This document shows, one piece after another, positions 10,402 to 21,078 of a stretch of DNA of 64,000 nucleotides (its first letter is position 1; each line of letters opens with the position of its first letter). The notes under the pieces are model-generated. The model was not told the DNA's origin, ran no database searches, and saw nothing but the letters and a program-made list of their open reading frames with translations. Location of the stretch: assembly GCF_025780075.1 (NCBI RefSeq), contig NZ_JAOXHM010000002.1, forward strand, positions 62,001 to 126,000, in the 5' to 3' direction. The position numbers and the translations under genes are program-made. The stretch is from Ureaplasma sp. ES3154-GEN (GTDB taxonomy: Bacteria > Bacillota_I > Bacilli_A > Mycoplasmatales > Mycoplasmoidaceae).

Positions 10402-11757
10402 ATGTTAAATTCAATGATTAGTTCGCTTGTAGCAAAGCGAATGGCTAAAAAATTAAAAAAAGAAACAATCCAAGCAGAAGATTTAAAGGAAGTTTTAAGT
10501 GAGATTCGAATCGCTTTATTAGATGCCGATGTAAATCTTGGGGTTGTAAAAAAATTTATCAATGATGTTCGTGAAGCAGCCGTTGGTGTCTATATTGAAA
10601 AAAACCAAACTCCATCAGATATTGTTTTAAAAATTATTAAAGATGAGTTAGTTAAAATTTTAGGTGCTCAACATCAACCTGTAAATACAGCCAAATCACA
10701 ATTAAAAATTATGATGGTAGGGTTGCAAGGTTCTGGAAAGACAACGACCTGTGGTAAATTAGCAAACTATTTCCGCAATAAATTCAATAAACGACCCATT
10801 TTAGTTGCTGCAGATATTTACCGACCAGCTGCGATTGATCAATTAGAAACATTAGCAAACCAAACGCGTGTTAATTTTTACGCTGATAGAGAAAATAAAA
10901 AAGTTGATCAAATTGTTAAACATGCAATGCATCAGGCAGACGAAGCAGATAATAATTTGATAATTGTTGATACTGCAGGACGCTTACAAACTAACGATGA
11001 ATTAATGCAAGAGTTGGTGGATGTAAAACGTGCTTTTGTACCTGATGAAGTTTTTTTAGTGGTCGATGCAATGGCTGGGCAAGACATTATTAATGTTGCT
11101 AAAGAATTTCATTCACGTCTAAATTTAACTGGAATTGTGGTTACTAAATTAGATTCTGACGCTCGAGCAGGTGCTGTTTTATCATTAACTTCGTTGTTAA
11201 ATGTTCCAATTAAATTCACAGGAACTGGGGAAAAATTAGGATCAATTGATGATTTTTATCCCGAAAGAATGGCTGACCGTATTCTTGGACTTGGTGACAT
11301 TATGACCCTTGCTGAAAAAGCTATGGATGTTGTTGACGAGAAAAAAGCGCGTGCCTCATATAGCAGAATGATGGCGGGGAAAATGGATTTTGAAGATTTG
11401 AAATTGCAATTTGAACAAATGAACAAAATGGGTTCATTGGGTGCAATTAAAAAAATGATTCCAGGACTAAATAAAATTTCTGATGATGAAACAGAAAATG
11501 CGAGCGAAAAAATCAAAGTTTGATCTTATTTGCTTGATAGTATGACATTAAAAGAACGTCGAAACCCGCGTTTATTTAAAAAAGAACCAACACGGAAAAT
11601 TCGGGTTTTAAAAGGATCAGGAAGATCACCAGATGAATTTAATAAATTGTATAAACAATGAGAAAATGCTCGGGATAAAATGGCTGAGATTGGCAAAATG
11701 TTAAAAGGTGGAAAGAATCCATTTGGTAAAGATGGTGGATTAGGAGATTTATTCTAG
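10402..11757 (+). CDS. ffh: Signal recognition particle protein Ffh
   Basis: GTPase of the signal recognition particle; binds SRP RNA and signal peptides and targets membrane and secreted proteins to FtsY/Sec. 451 residues: N domain with LSEIRIALLDADVNLGVV, G domain with P-loop GLQGSGKTTT (107-116), DTAGR, TKLDSDARAGA and GTGEK, and a methionine-rich M domain (MNKMGSLGAIKKMIPGLNK). A TGA at 11521 is Trp; reading through adds the end of the M domain including the SRP RNA-binding helix GSGRSPDEFNKL. AAGGAG sits 8 bases upstream of the ATG. Confidence 0.97.
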
Positions 11758-11773
11758 ATAAGAGGTTTATACT

Positions 11774-12001
11774 ATGAGTAAATTAATTGCAATTGTAAAT
11801 CGTGAAGATTGTATTGGCTGTGGTGCATGCGCAACTGTTTGTCCAGTTGATGCAATTGAACTTGACGAAAATAACATTGCTTGAGTGAATGAAAAATGCA
11901 TTAGTTGTGGTGCATGTGCCAATGTTTGTCCGGCAATGTGTATTGATATGGATGATATGCAAATTTGGTATGAGAAACGTAAAAAATATTTCAACCAATA
12001 A
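11774..12001 (+). CDS. 2[4Fe-4S] ferredoxin
   Basis: 75-residue bacterial-type ferredoxin with two cluster motifs: CIGCGACATVCP in the first half and CISCGACANVCP in the second, plus an extra Cys in PAMCID. The Trp in NNIAW is a TGA codon, so the gene is invisible under the standard code. It is a cytoplasmic electron carrier; its redox partners are not in this window, and few ferredoxin-dependent enzymes are known in mollicutes. It sits between ffh and a lipoprotein gene, with AGAGG 8 bases upstream. Confidence 0.93.
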
Positions 12002-12023
12002 CCATAAGACAGGAGGTTAGGTT

Positions 12024-15000
12024 ATGAAAAAGAAAAAAATCTGATGGAAGTGTCTTTTGGGTTTAACACCTTTAACAATTATTGCTCCCATTGCTGCAAG
12101 TTGTAGTAATATTCAAAAACAAAATAATTACAATTTAGAAAAATTTGAGTATGATGATTATGTTATTCCTGCATCTAGTACATACGTCGATGCAAATGTA
12201 GATTACAGCCAAACTGATAAGGACTTTAATACATATTTTAGTGAGTACAATCAATTAGAAAGTGTTATCCAAAATCAAAATGAAAATTTCTATAAATATC
12301 ATTTAATTAAAAATGGTTCAATAGCTGATTATATGAAGCGAGTAATTAGTCTAAATGATCCAGAAGTTGCAGATTGATATCAACGATTAACTCTTAATGG
12401 TATTAAAAAAGATATTGCAGCATATATTAATAAAATTTATAGCCAATACAATACATTAATTAAGGATGATTTTAGTTTTAGTGCATCGGATATTAAGATT
12501 AGTGCAACTCGTTTGAACTTAAATCAAGAAACCATAATAATTAACCCTAATCAAAAGTTGATTAGATTTGACCCTGATATTAGTGTCAATGATTTAAATC
12601 AAGATATTAAAATTAATTTAGACTTTAGTATTACTTTGACTAATCAAAGCAAACGAGACATTATTATTAAAGATTTATTTAGCACTAATGCCCAAGCGAT
12701 TAGAAAAAACTCATCATTAACTATTAATTTTGCTGTTAAGGACTCTCCATTAATACTTGATTTATATCGAGATCAAAAATACAAAACATTATCAAATTTT
12801 GAAAGCCAATTATTACACAATACTTATAAATTAGGATACTATTTCAATGCAATAAACATTACTTCAGAATCTAAAGAAGTTCGTGAGAATGCGAAACAGG
12901 GAGAGGAAAATTTATTTATAATCTCGCCAGGTCCAATCAATTTAGTTTGAAATAGAGCTATGGGGCGAGTGTTGTGAGATTCATATGTTCTAAATCAGTC
13001 TTTAAAAAATGTAACATATAAACAAAATATTTTTAATATGAATAATGATTTGTTAACCAAATTAAAAACTATTAAAGGGAACGATATCCTTGAGGATATT
13101 AAACATAATTTCGAATCTGGTCAATTGGTAGTCAAAACAACAGTTAATAATGTTTTTGATATTCTTAACAGCGTTTATGAAGATCAAAATTTAGTTACAT
13201 TGTTTAAGACAAATGCGAATGCATTCTATGATTTACTACTAAATTATACTCGCAGTAAAGCAATTGCAAAAATTGCTCAGACCTTTGCGTCGAACCGCTC
13301 ATTCGGTGAGGTCCTTGAGACCTTTAAACCGGTTTTGGGATATATTCTTGACATCTTGCTAAAAGATAAAAAGAGTATCAAGAAAATTATTTATGAGAAG
13401 TTTATGAGTATTAATTTTGCCCAAAACTTAATTAATGAAGCGGACCAATTACAAGCTTTAATCGCTTCGATTGATTTAGCACCCATTGTTCCGTTTAAGC
13501 GCTTGATTAATGCAGTATTTCAGGAAGTAATTAACTCAGAGAAAAAAGCGAAAACAGATAATGACGGAACTTATGGGATTTTTAATTTTTTTGACGACAT
13601 TGCGAGTTTGTTATTATCAATTCCAACGAACGATTTGCCTGAATTAAATATTGGCGAGGATTTGACGCTAGCGAGTCTTGTTAATGAAATCAAAGAAATT
13701 ATTGATTTAATTGTTCCTAAGCAAAATGATTCGTTGGGTGCGGAACAAAAATATTTATTTTCACAAATCAAAGTACTTGATTTAATTAGTTTAAATCAGG
13801 ATGAAACAATTAACTATAAAGAAGGATTAATAAAAATTATAGATTTATTAAAAACCTTCAAAATCATGATTCCTGAAAATATTTTGGAAATTTTAAATAC
13901 TTTTATTTTCAAAAATGGTAATTGAAGTAAAGCAAATATTCAAAAATTGTTACGAAGCTTTTTGTATTTGGAAACAACAACTAATAATGAAACCACAACA
14001 ATTAGCTTAAAAGATTTTATTAACAACCAAATTGCTATTAGTTTTGACGAACAAACACTTGAGTTTGAATACGATGATGAAAAACAAACTATTAATAAAT
14101 TACAAATGTTTTACACATATACAATCAAACAAAATGTTGGGTTTAATTTACAAAATATTTACGATTTATTACCATCAAGTGATGACAATCAACAAATTAA
14201 TAAAATTATTTCGATTGTAAGAAACGAACTGCCTAAGCGATTGGAATTAATTGCTGGGGACTATCTTGAACATAAAGTTGTTATTAATGAACCTCAACAA
14301 ATTACCCCAATGATCTACAGAGCAAAAGAAAATGATCAGTATGCTTTAGGTTATACTTTTTATCCCCAACACACTGTAAATGTACATTTTACAGAAACTA
14401 TTAAGAAATTATTAGACCAGAGCCAATATACCGCAAATACAATTTTATCCAAAGATTATTTAGCACCAGTTTTAAGTTTATTATTTTATCGTCAATGAAC
14501 ATTTAAACAACCATTTTCAATTTTTGCAACAAATTCCATTAGCCCATTAAATAAAATTAATGAGCAATACAAGGATGAATGAAGTAAATTCAATCAGAAC
14601 GCATACCATACTGACTATACATTTATATATGACCCTACCAAATGAAAAGCATTAGCTACAAATAATATCAGCGTACTAGATAATTTATTTAATGAAATTG
14701 AGACAAAATCGATTGATAAAATTACTTTAACAGATGCACTTAACCGAAGAACTAGTATCTACCAAACAAACGACGTTTTAAATGTTGACTTAGAAGAATT
14801 AATTAAAAACAAGGTTTTTGCTTTTGGAAAAGGTATAGATTTGGATAATGATGTGTATATTACCGCTTTACCGGTTGTTTTAGGAATTCCCAAAACAACC
14901 GAAAACGAATCTGATGAATTACTTTATCAAAATGTTTTAATGAAAAAAATATTGTTAGTTATACATTTTAAAAAACCAGTTGTTGATTTATCTAATCCTA

Positions 15001-15041
15001 ATCAACCATTACTAGTTTGAACAAAAAGGATATTTATTTAA
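12024..15041 (+). CDS. Large lipoprotein, unknown function
   Basis: 1005 residues, assembled across many TGA-Trp codons in one continuous frame. N-terminus MKKKKIWWKCLLG followed by a hydrophobic stretch and a lipobox ending AASC, so the mature protein is lipid-anchored on the cell surface. A perfect AGGAGG precedes the ATG by 8 bases. The body is Asn/Ile/Lys-rich with helical, repeat-poor character and aromatic segments such as YALGYTFYPQHTV late in the protein. I see no catalytic motif and do not recognise a family. A terminator follows. It may belong to the large, lineage-specific lipoproteins of Ureaplasma. Confidence 0.85.
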
Positions 15042-15049
15042 TTTCAAAG

Positions 15050-15086
15050 AAAAACCTTTGCTTATAAAATAAAAGCAAAGGTTTTT
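15050..15086. terminator. Bidirectional terminator
   Basis: Inverted repeat AAAAACCTTTGCTT / AAGCAAAGGTTTTT around a 7-base AT-rich loop, located between two convergent genes; T-rich on the plus exit and on the minus exit. Confidence 0.88.
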
Positions 15087-15107
15087 ATATTTTCAATAAT
15101 AAATGAA

Positions 15108-15584
15108 CTAATTAGTGCGTGTGTGAGTATGTTCATGACTGTGGTCATCATTGTTTGATGATGAACAACAATCTTCATTATCGTCTGAACAACAATCTGT
15201 GTGTTCGTGGTCGTGAGCTTCTTCGTTGTTTTCACTACAACAGTTGTCCTCACCACAGCAATCGTCTTCATCATCACAGTCATCTTCACTAAAATGAATA
15301 TCTAAAAAGAATTCAGATAAGTCTAATACCGTTTCATTTGAAGCAACAAATTTGTCTAAACGTGCTTGTAGATCGTTTTCTTTTAACGAAAAAACAGCTA
15401 CAGTTGATTGGTAGTCTTGGTATGAAACATAAAGTTCAGAACCTAAATCAGATGCTTCGTAACGAGTTTGATCTTCTTCGTTTGCAATTTCTAAAAATGT
15501 TTCAACATCTTCAGGTAGGACAACGAATGAGCGTGCATTTGATAGTGAAATATAGGTTGAGTTTAATTTAATTAATTTAGTCAT
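15108..15584 (-). CDS. Protein with Cys/His/Asp-rich metal-binding-like tail
   Basis: 158 residues. Residues 1-100 form a soluble mixed alpha/beta domain with no recognised family. The last ~55 residues are extremely rich in Cys, His, Asp and Glu: repeated CC pairs (DDCCGEDNCCSE, DCCSDDNEDCCSS) and His clusters (HDHEH, HSHEHTHT). Such tails bind soft or borderline metals; nickel is an attractive candidate because urease is the main nickel consumer, but zinc or copper fit equally. No signal peptide or membrane segment, so cytoplasmic. AAGGAAC lies upstream of the ATG. It shares a divergent region with the DUF31 lipoprotein gene. Confidence 0.8.
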   Translation of the reverse strand: MTKLIKLNSTYISLSNARSFVVLPEDVETFLEIANEEDQTRYEASDLGSELYVSYQDYQSTVAVFSLKENDLQARLDKFVASNETVLDLSEFFLDIHFSEDDCDDEDDCCGEDNCCSENNEEAHDHEHTDCCSDDNEDCCSSSNNDDHSHEHTHTRTN

Positions 15585-15678
15585 TAAAAATGTTCCTTAT
15601 TTTATATAAATTTATATATTATAAATTATAAACTAATACTAAGACACATAATTAAATAAGAGAAAAAAAGAACACAAA

Positions 15679-15710
15679 AATTTATAAACACCGATAAATC
15701 TTTATAAATT
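15679..15710. repeat. Perfect 10-bp inverted repeat in the divergent region
   Basis: AATTTATAAA (15679-15688) and TTTATAAATT (15701-15710) are exact inverse complements separated by 12 bases. It lies in 261 bases of AT-rich sequence between the Cys/His-rich gene (minus) and the DUF31 lipoprotein gene (plus). It could be an operator or an RNA hairpin; AT-richness makes chance occurrence possible. Confidence 0.45.
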
Positions 15711-15783
15711 GAAAAAGAATAGGAACATTGAAAATCTTTTTTAAAATATGCGTTAAATTTTTATAAAATTAATTTAATTTGCT

Positions 15784-15819
15784 AATTCCTTTATATGTTA
15801 TAAAAGGAATTTATTTTTT
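15784..15819 (+). terminator. Orphan terminator-like hairpin upstream of DUF31 gene
   Basis: AATTCCTTTATA pairs with TATAAAAGGAATT (one bulged A) over a 3-base loop and is followed by TATTTTTT. It has the form of a plus-strand terminator, but no plus-strand gene precedes it. It ends just before the -10 box of the downstream lipoprotein gene. Confidence 0.45.
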
Positions 15820-15821
15820 GC

Positions 15822-15827
15822 TATAAT
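15822..15827 (+). promoter_or_regulatory. -10 box for DUF31 lipoprotein
   Basis: Consensus TATAAT, 18 bases upstream of the ATG, with AAGGAG between it and the start. The implied transcript leader is very short. Confidence 0.55.
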
Positions 15828-15845
15828 CACATAAAGGAGTGTACC

Positions 15846-18800
15846 ATGCGTTTTAAAAAAACAAAAATCCTAATTAGTATTGGACTAGTTAGCACAACAT
15901 TTCTCATAACTCCGTTATTAGCATCGTGTTTTGCATTTCCAAAAACACCATCATTATCGCCAGTTATTGAACCCAAAAAACCAGAAGTTAAAGCTGAAAA
16001 ACCAGAATCAAAACCAACAGTCTCAGAATCAAAACCGAACGAAAAAAATGTTGAATTTGAGAATGAATCTGATGGTAATTTTAACACTGGCTTCGCATTT
16101 GAAATTGATAATTTTATCAATTATGATTTACATAATTTAAACTACTGAACTTTAGGTTATACAGTTAATAAATACACTTATTATAAAGCAACAAAAGCAA
16201 TTATTGATATTAATGGTAATCAGATAGAATCTAATTTGAAAGATGATCATATTTTGATTCCCTTTAACCTGTTAAAACCTAATAGCGACTACAAATTAAA
16301 AATTATTTTTTACGATGAAGCAGGTAGTCGTTTATCTGAGCAAATTGTTACTGATATTACAACTCCCCCTCTTGACTTGATTGCAACTAATACAATTGAA
16401 AAAACAATTAGTTTTAATGAAACAGAGCAGAAATGACACTTTAATTTCCCGTTTGCATACAGTTTTTTAGATATAAATTACACATACCGTGCTGTTTTAA
16501 AAGAAGGCGAAGGGGCCCAAAAAATCATTGACTCAGAACCGGTTATATTAGTGAATAATACGTTAGATTTTACTTTCACTAAGGATCAATTAAGCCCTAA
16601 TACTAAATATTATTTAATTGATTTAAAAATCAGTACGAGTCAAGAAGATGAAACCCGTATTGACCAATACCAGCTTGGGCAAAACTACAGCTTAACAACG
16701 GATTTATTAAATGAATTATCAAACCCAAATACAAATAATTTATCAGGGGATAGTGACGGGGATTCTATTAGTTCAAAACCAGTTGATGAGGCAAAGCATA
16801 AAGGCGAAAACAAGCCTGTACCACAAGCTGTTGAACTTAACTATTTAAAAAATTTTGATTTTTCTTATGATGTTAACAAGGGTTGGATTTTTCTTCCTAT
16901 CTTCAGTCAAACAGATTTTAGTTTCTTTAGTTTTTCATATAGAAATAGTAATAATGAAACTAAAGAAACTAAAATCATTCCTGTGCATAATAGACTAGAT
17001 TCATATGAATTGGGAATTATGTTAGATAATGAAAATTATGAATTAACTAAAATTGATTACTATAATGCTGATCAAGAATTAATTGGTAATCAAAATTTAG
17101 AAAATATAACTTTTAGTAATGAATTGTTGTTTTTGAATTCTGAAATGCAAATTTCACCTACTAAACGCTATTTAATCCAGCAAGAAAGTCAATGAATTTT
17201 AAATACAGACTTATATTTTGGTCCATTGACTAAAAAGATTAATAATCCAATTACTATTCAATTAGAACTAATCGATGCTAATCGCCAAATTCACAAATCA
17301 GAACTCGTAACTTTAGAAACATTAAGTTCAAGCCAAGAAATTAGTTTTGTTTTTAATGATTTAACTCCCAATACTCGTTATTTAGTAACTGAATATAAAA
17401 TAAATTATCAAGACAAAAATTTAGAAGATTTAATCACTGCACAAACGCGTAATTACACAGTTGCAACACCGAATCAGTTACAAACGTTTGAATTGGAAAC
17501 TATTAATATTGACAACTCTGACATTAATAATAAAGCGTTGCTACAATTACAATTTAGGAATTTAAAAAACAAATATATTGTTGTTTATTTAAACACCTTA
17601 AAAAAAGATGGTACTGAAGAATTTGTACGTGCACGTTCTAATCCATTTTATGTAAACGAGAATGGGCTTGCTACATACCGTTTTAACTACCACACAAACC
17701 AAGAATATTACTACTATGCAACTATGGTTTTTGATAATGAAGAAGCAGCAAAACGTTATCAGCAACAAGGGTTGTTAGAAGAAAAATATCAAGTTGTTTA
17801 TCAACAGGAAAATAAACTTATTAGCGTTAATGAACAGCAATTAAATTTAGAGTTTAGTCAATGAACCCCAACTGGTTTTGATTATAGTAATAATTTTATT
17901 TTATCATTTAGAACTTCAACAACTGATCACATTGGGTACCAATTAGAAATCATCGAGGTTAATCATCCGGATAAGATTTATTATTCTTCAATTGTAGATG
18001 CCTCAAATCAAATTGTGCGTGCTCAAATATCAGGTTTAGAAATAAATAAAAATTATCAAGTACAAAAAGTTAATATTTTTAACATTGCAGACCACCAAAT
18101 TAAACAGAAATTTTTTAGTGTTAGTTATCCTTTCACAATTAGTGAAACTAGTGTTAATAATGATGCAAACGAGAATGCAATTCGATTGTTGAAACAAAAT
18201 TTAAAAAACGATTCTCGTTCGTTAGCGAAATTCATTCGTGACCGTTCATTTAGAATAAACTATCCAGGAGAAATCTATGAATTATATGGGGAGAGAAACC
18301 CTTACCATGCACAAACCCATTTGATTACAACTGGTTCGATGAATTCAGGAACTGGATGAGTTTTAGATAAAGATTTATCTGATCCGTCAGGAATGACTTA
18401 CTATATTGCAACAAATTTACACGTTGTTGCGCAATTAGCATATCCGTTAATTATTAGTAATAACGAAAAAACACTATCAAATCCGAACTTAAACACACGA
18501 CGTTTAAATGAAGAAGACCGAAATCGTTTAGGTAGTGACTATAATATATTTAATTTTAGTTATTCAGGTACAGATCGTTTACCGTTTAGTGCTTTATGAA
18601 AAAACCATATTAGTATTTATACACCAAGCACAGATTCCAATTGAAACACAAGAGAACGTTTCCAAGCACAAAATAATTCGGTTGATTTATTTAGATATTA
18701 TGTTCGAAGTTATTTAAACTACCGTTATATTGACCAAAAACGTTTTGATGAACTAGGACTTGCAAATGAGGATAACAATATTATTAGTTTCGAAATTTTA

Positions 18801-19550
18801 GATCCTTATATCGTTGATTATGTACGAAAGGAATACAAAGACTATCGGAACACGGAAGATTACGTGGTTACCAAAACAATTTCTAATGCAGGTGTTGATA
18901 TGGCGATTGTTAAGGTCAAACTAAATCCCCGTCTACCAAAACCACCAGCATTTGTAGAATATGATAAACTGCCAACGTTAGTTGCTGCATTAAAGACTGA
19001 TGATTTGGGTAACCGAAGTGAAGAAATTAGTATTTATGGTTATTCGCGAATGCAAGATGGTAACATTCCATATGACCAAGCGGCAAGTTTTACTGGAATT
19101 AGCAATCGTTATTACAACCCCTCTTTATTTACATATAATAAAGCTTTTGGGGAGTACCGAGTTCCAAAAGAATATAGTAAATACGCATTTTATTATGATA
19201 CATTTATCAATGTAGCATATAACCTACATAACACACAAGAAGAACGCCAAAATCTAAAGAAGTTGGTTGCAGCAATCACAGAAAATAATTTTTATATGAT
19301 ACCTTCGCCTGACCAACCACTTTCTACTTTTCATCGTGGTTCATCTGGATCAATGGTTATAAATAAAGATAAAGAGCTTGTAGGAATTTTTTATGCAGGA
19401 AGTACCGACCAAAACAATGTTTATGCATTATGACAATCATTAGACTACAACAAAAGTTGATCACCAATTGCTCATTATTTATCAACTCGGACAGCAGAAA
19501 ACTCATGATTAAAAAAATATTGATCAGCAATTAAAAAACTAGATCAGTAA
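15846..19550 (+). CDS. DUF31 serine-protease-like lipoprotein (MIP-like)
   Basis: 1234 residues across many TGA-Trp codons. Signal peptide with lipobox LLASC near residue 25, then a Pro/Lys/Glu linker (KPEVKAEKPESKP). Residues about 80-770 consist of repeated beta-rich modules with a recurring 'LxPNTxYxL/V' motif. Residues about 790-1230 form a trypsin-like DUF31 domain: His859 in IATNLHVV, Asp1018 in AGVDMAIVKV, Ser1167 in FHRGSSGSMV, followed by LVGIFYAG. DUF31 is the protease domain of the mycoplasma immunoglobulin protease MIP, which cleaves antibody captured by the partner MIB. Surface location and an antibody target are inference. The next gene is a paralogue of its non-protease modules. 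An AAGGAG sets the start. Confidence 0.85.
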
Positions 19551-19593
19551 AAATCATGGGTTTTTACTGGTTAAATTAAGGAAATAAGTTTTG

Positions 19594-20757
19594 ATGAGAA
19601 AATATAAATGATGATGGTTTATCATAAGTTTTATACCAATTAGCACAGTAAGTTTTTTAGCTGTTGCTTGTGCGCAATTAAATCAGAAAACAGTGGTGCA
19701 AAAACCTAAGACAATCTTTTTAACTAATGAATTAAATGATTTGAGTATATTAGAAAAAGAGCAAGAATTAATTAAGAAGGAACTTGAACAAAACCTTACA
19801 AATATTGATTTTAAATATGATTTAAATGAAGGTTGGGTATTTAGTGTTAAATTTAAAAATCCAAGTTTATTTCAAACTTTTAGTATTACTTTTGAAAACC
19901 AAGAAACCAAACAAAAGCACACATATAAGAGTGTACGATTCCAAGATGTTTATAAATTAAATATGCACCTTAACAATGATTTATATTTAATGAAATCCAT
20001 TAGTTATTTTGATAAACATAGTGAGTTAATTCACCGAGTAAACATAACACAACCCCTTGGCTTCCAGAGAAAAAATTTAAATGTACTCATAAATGTTAGT
20101 GTCGCGGATGAAGCGAAAATGTTATATCACATTGATTCAAATACATGAAGAATTCCAATTAATCTACATATTGATTTTAGTAAGCAATTATATTGAAAAA
20201 CCAAAGAGGTTGTCTTAAAAATTCGTGATGAAAATAATGTGGTTTATACATCAAACCCATTATTATTGAAGGATTCTAATTTGCATAATGCACATTTTTC
20301 CTTCATTAATTTATTGCCTCGGAAACAATATTTAATAGATAAATTAGAAATTAAGAATGTCCCAAATACATTTCATAATTTAGTTCGTGTACATTTTAAC
20401 AAGCAATATATTGATACAGCAGCATTAATTCAACATTTCAGTATTACTAAAGGACTAATTAAATATCAATCATCAACTCAAAAAGCCCAATTGTTATTAC
20501 TATTTAATGGTTTAAAAAATAAATATGTACAACTGGTTTTTTATAAGCATTTTAAGAACCAAACAACAAATGCAATTCATCAACAATATGTTGGGAAAAT
20601 TGATTTAAATGGTCATCTACAAATTGAATTTCCCTATGATGAAAATGCTGATTATGAACTAAATAATATTCTGGTTTTCGATGATACAGATGCAATAATA
20701 TATGTTTTAGATAACCAAAAAATGTTTAAAAAAATGGAAGTAAGAACAAATATTTAA
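19594..20757 (+). CDS. Lipoprotein paralogous to non-protease modules of upstream DUF31 protein
   Basis: 387 residues. Signal peptide with lipobox LAVACA. After a short helix the modules line up in order with the upstream protein: FKYDLNEGWVF versus FSYDVNKGWIF; LLPRKQYLIDKLEIKN versus LTPNTRYLVTEYKI; LFNGLKNKYVQLVF versus QFRNLKNKYIVVYL; and a matching DENADYELNNILVFDD. It stops before the region equivalent to the protease domain. A binding protein working with a protease encoded next door is the MIB/MIP arrangement, so it may capture the substrate. It could also be a truncated duplicate. AAGGAA lies 10 bases upstream of ATG 19594. Confidence 0.8.
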
Positions 20758-21078
20758 TACCATAAATTATCTAATTGATACACAATAAATTTAGTTTTGA
20801 TATCTAATAATAAAATAAAAATTTGTAAATTATTTGCACAAATGTGTTTTAGTGTATTTTAACTGGTATTTGTTAAAAGTCGACAAATAGCGGTGTTAGC
20901 ATTGAAGAATTTAACAGAATAATCAACAAATAGATAGTTTAGAGATTTGCGGAATAGATGAGCAAAATCAATTAAAAATAAAGTAATAGATTATTTAGGG
21001 ATAATAATTTAATTATCCAACAAAATAATTTAAGAATCAATGCAATAGTGCATCCAAAAATAGCAAATAAGGAGACTT
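20758..21078. other. Non-coding gap before uvrA
   Basis: 321 bases of AT-rich sequence. It contains a small hairpin GGATAAT / ATTATCC at 20999-21018 and the uvrA ribosome site AAGGAG (21069-21074). After the TAA of the preceding gene the same frame stays open for about 34 codons, with no recognisable similarity. No RNA gene seen. Confidence 0.5.

Noticed and set aside
12024-15041. Multiple short open frames read as a decayed pseudogene
   Set aside because: All breaks are TGA codons in one continuous frame; with TGA as Trp the protein is intact from signal peptide to terminator. The same holds for dnaX, hpt, ftsH, serS, tex and the IdeS-like gene.
19546-19571. Hairpin at the end of the DUF31 gene as a terminator
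   Set aside because: CAGTAAAAA / TTTTTACTG pairs well but is not followed by a T run, and the companion gene follows 43 bases on; read-through seems more likely.
20758-21078. SRP RNA or tRNA gene in the gap before uvrA
   Set aside because: No conserved SRP loop sequence, no T-loop GTTCRA motif and no cloverleaf pairing could be found.
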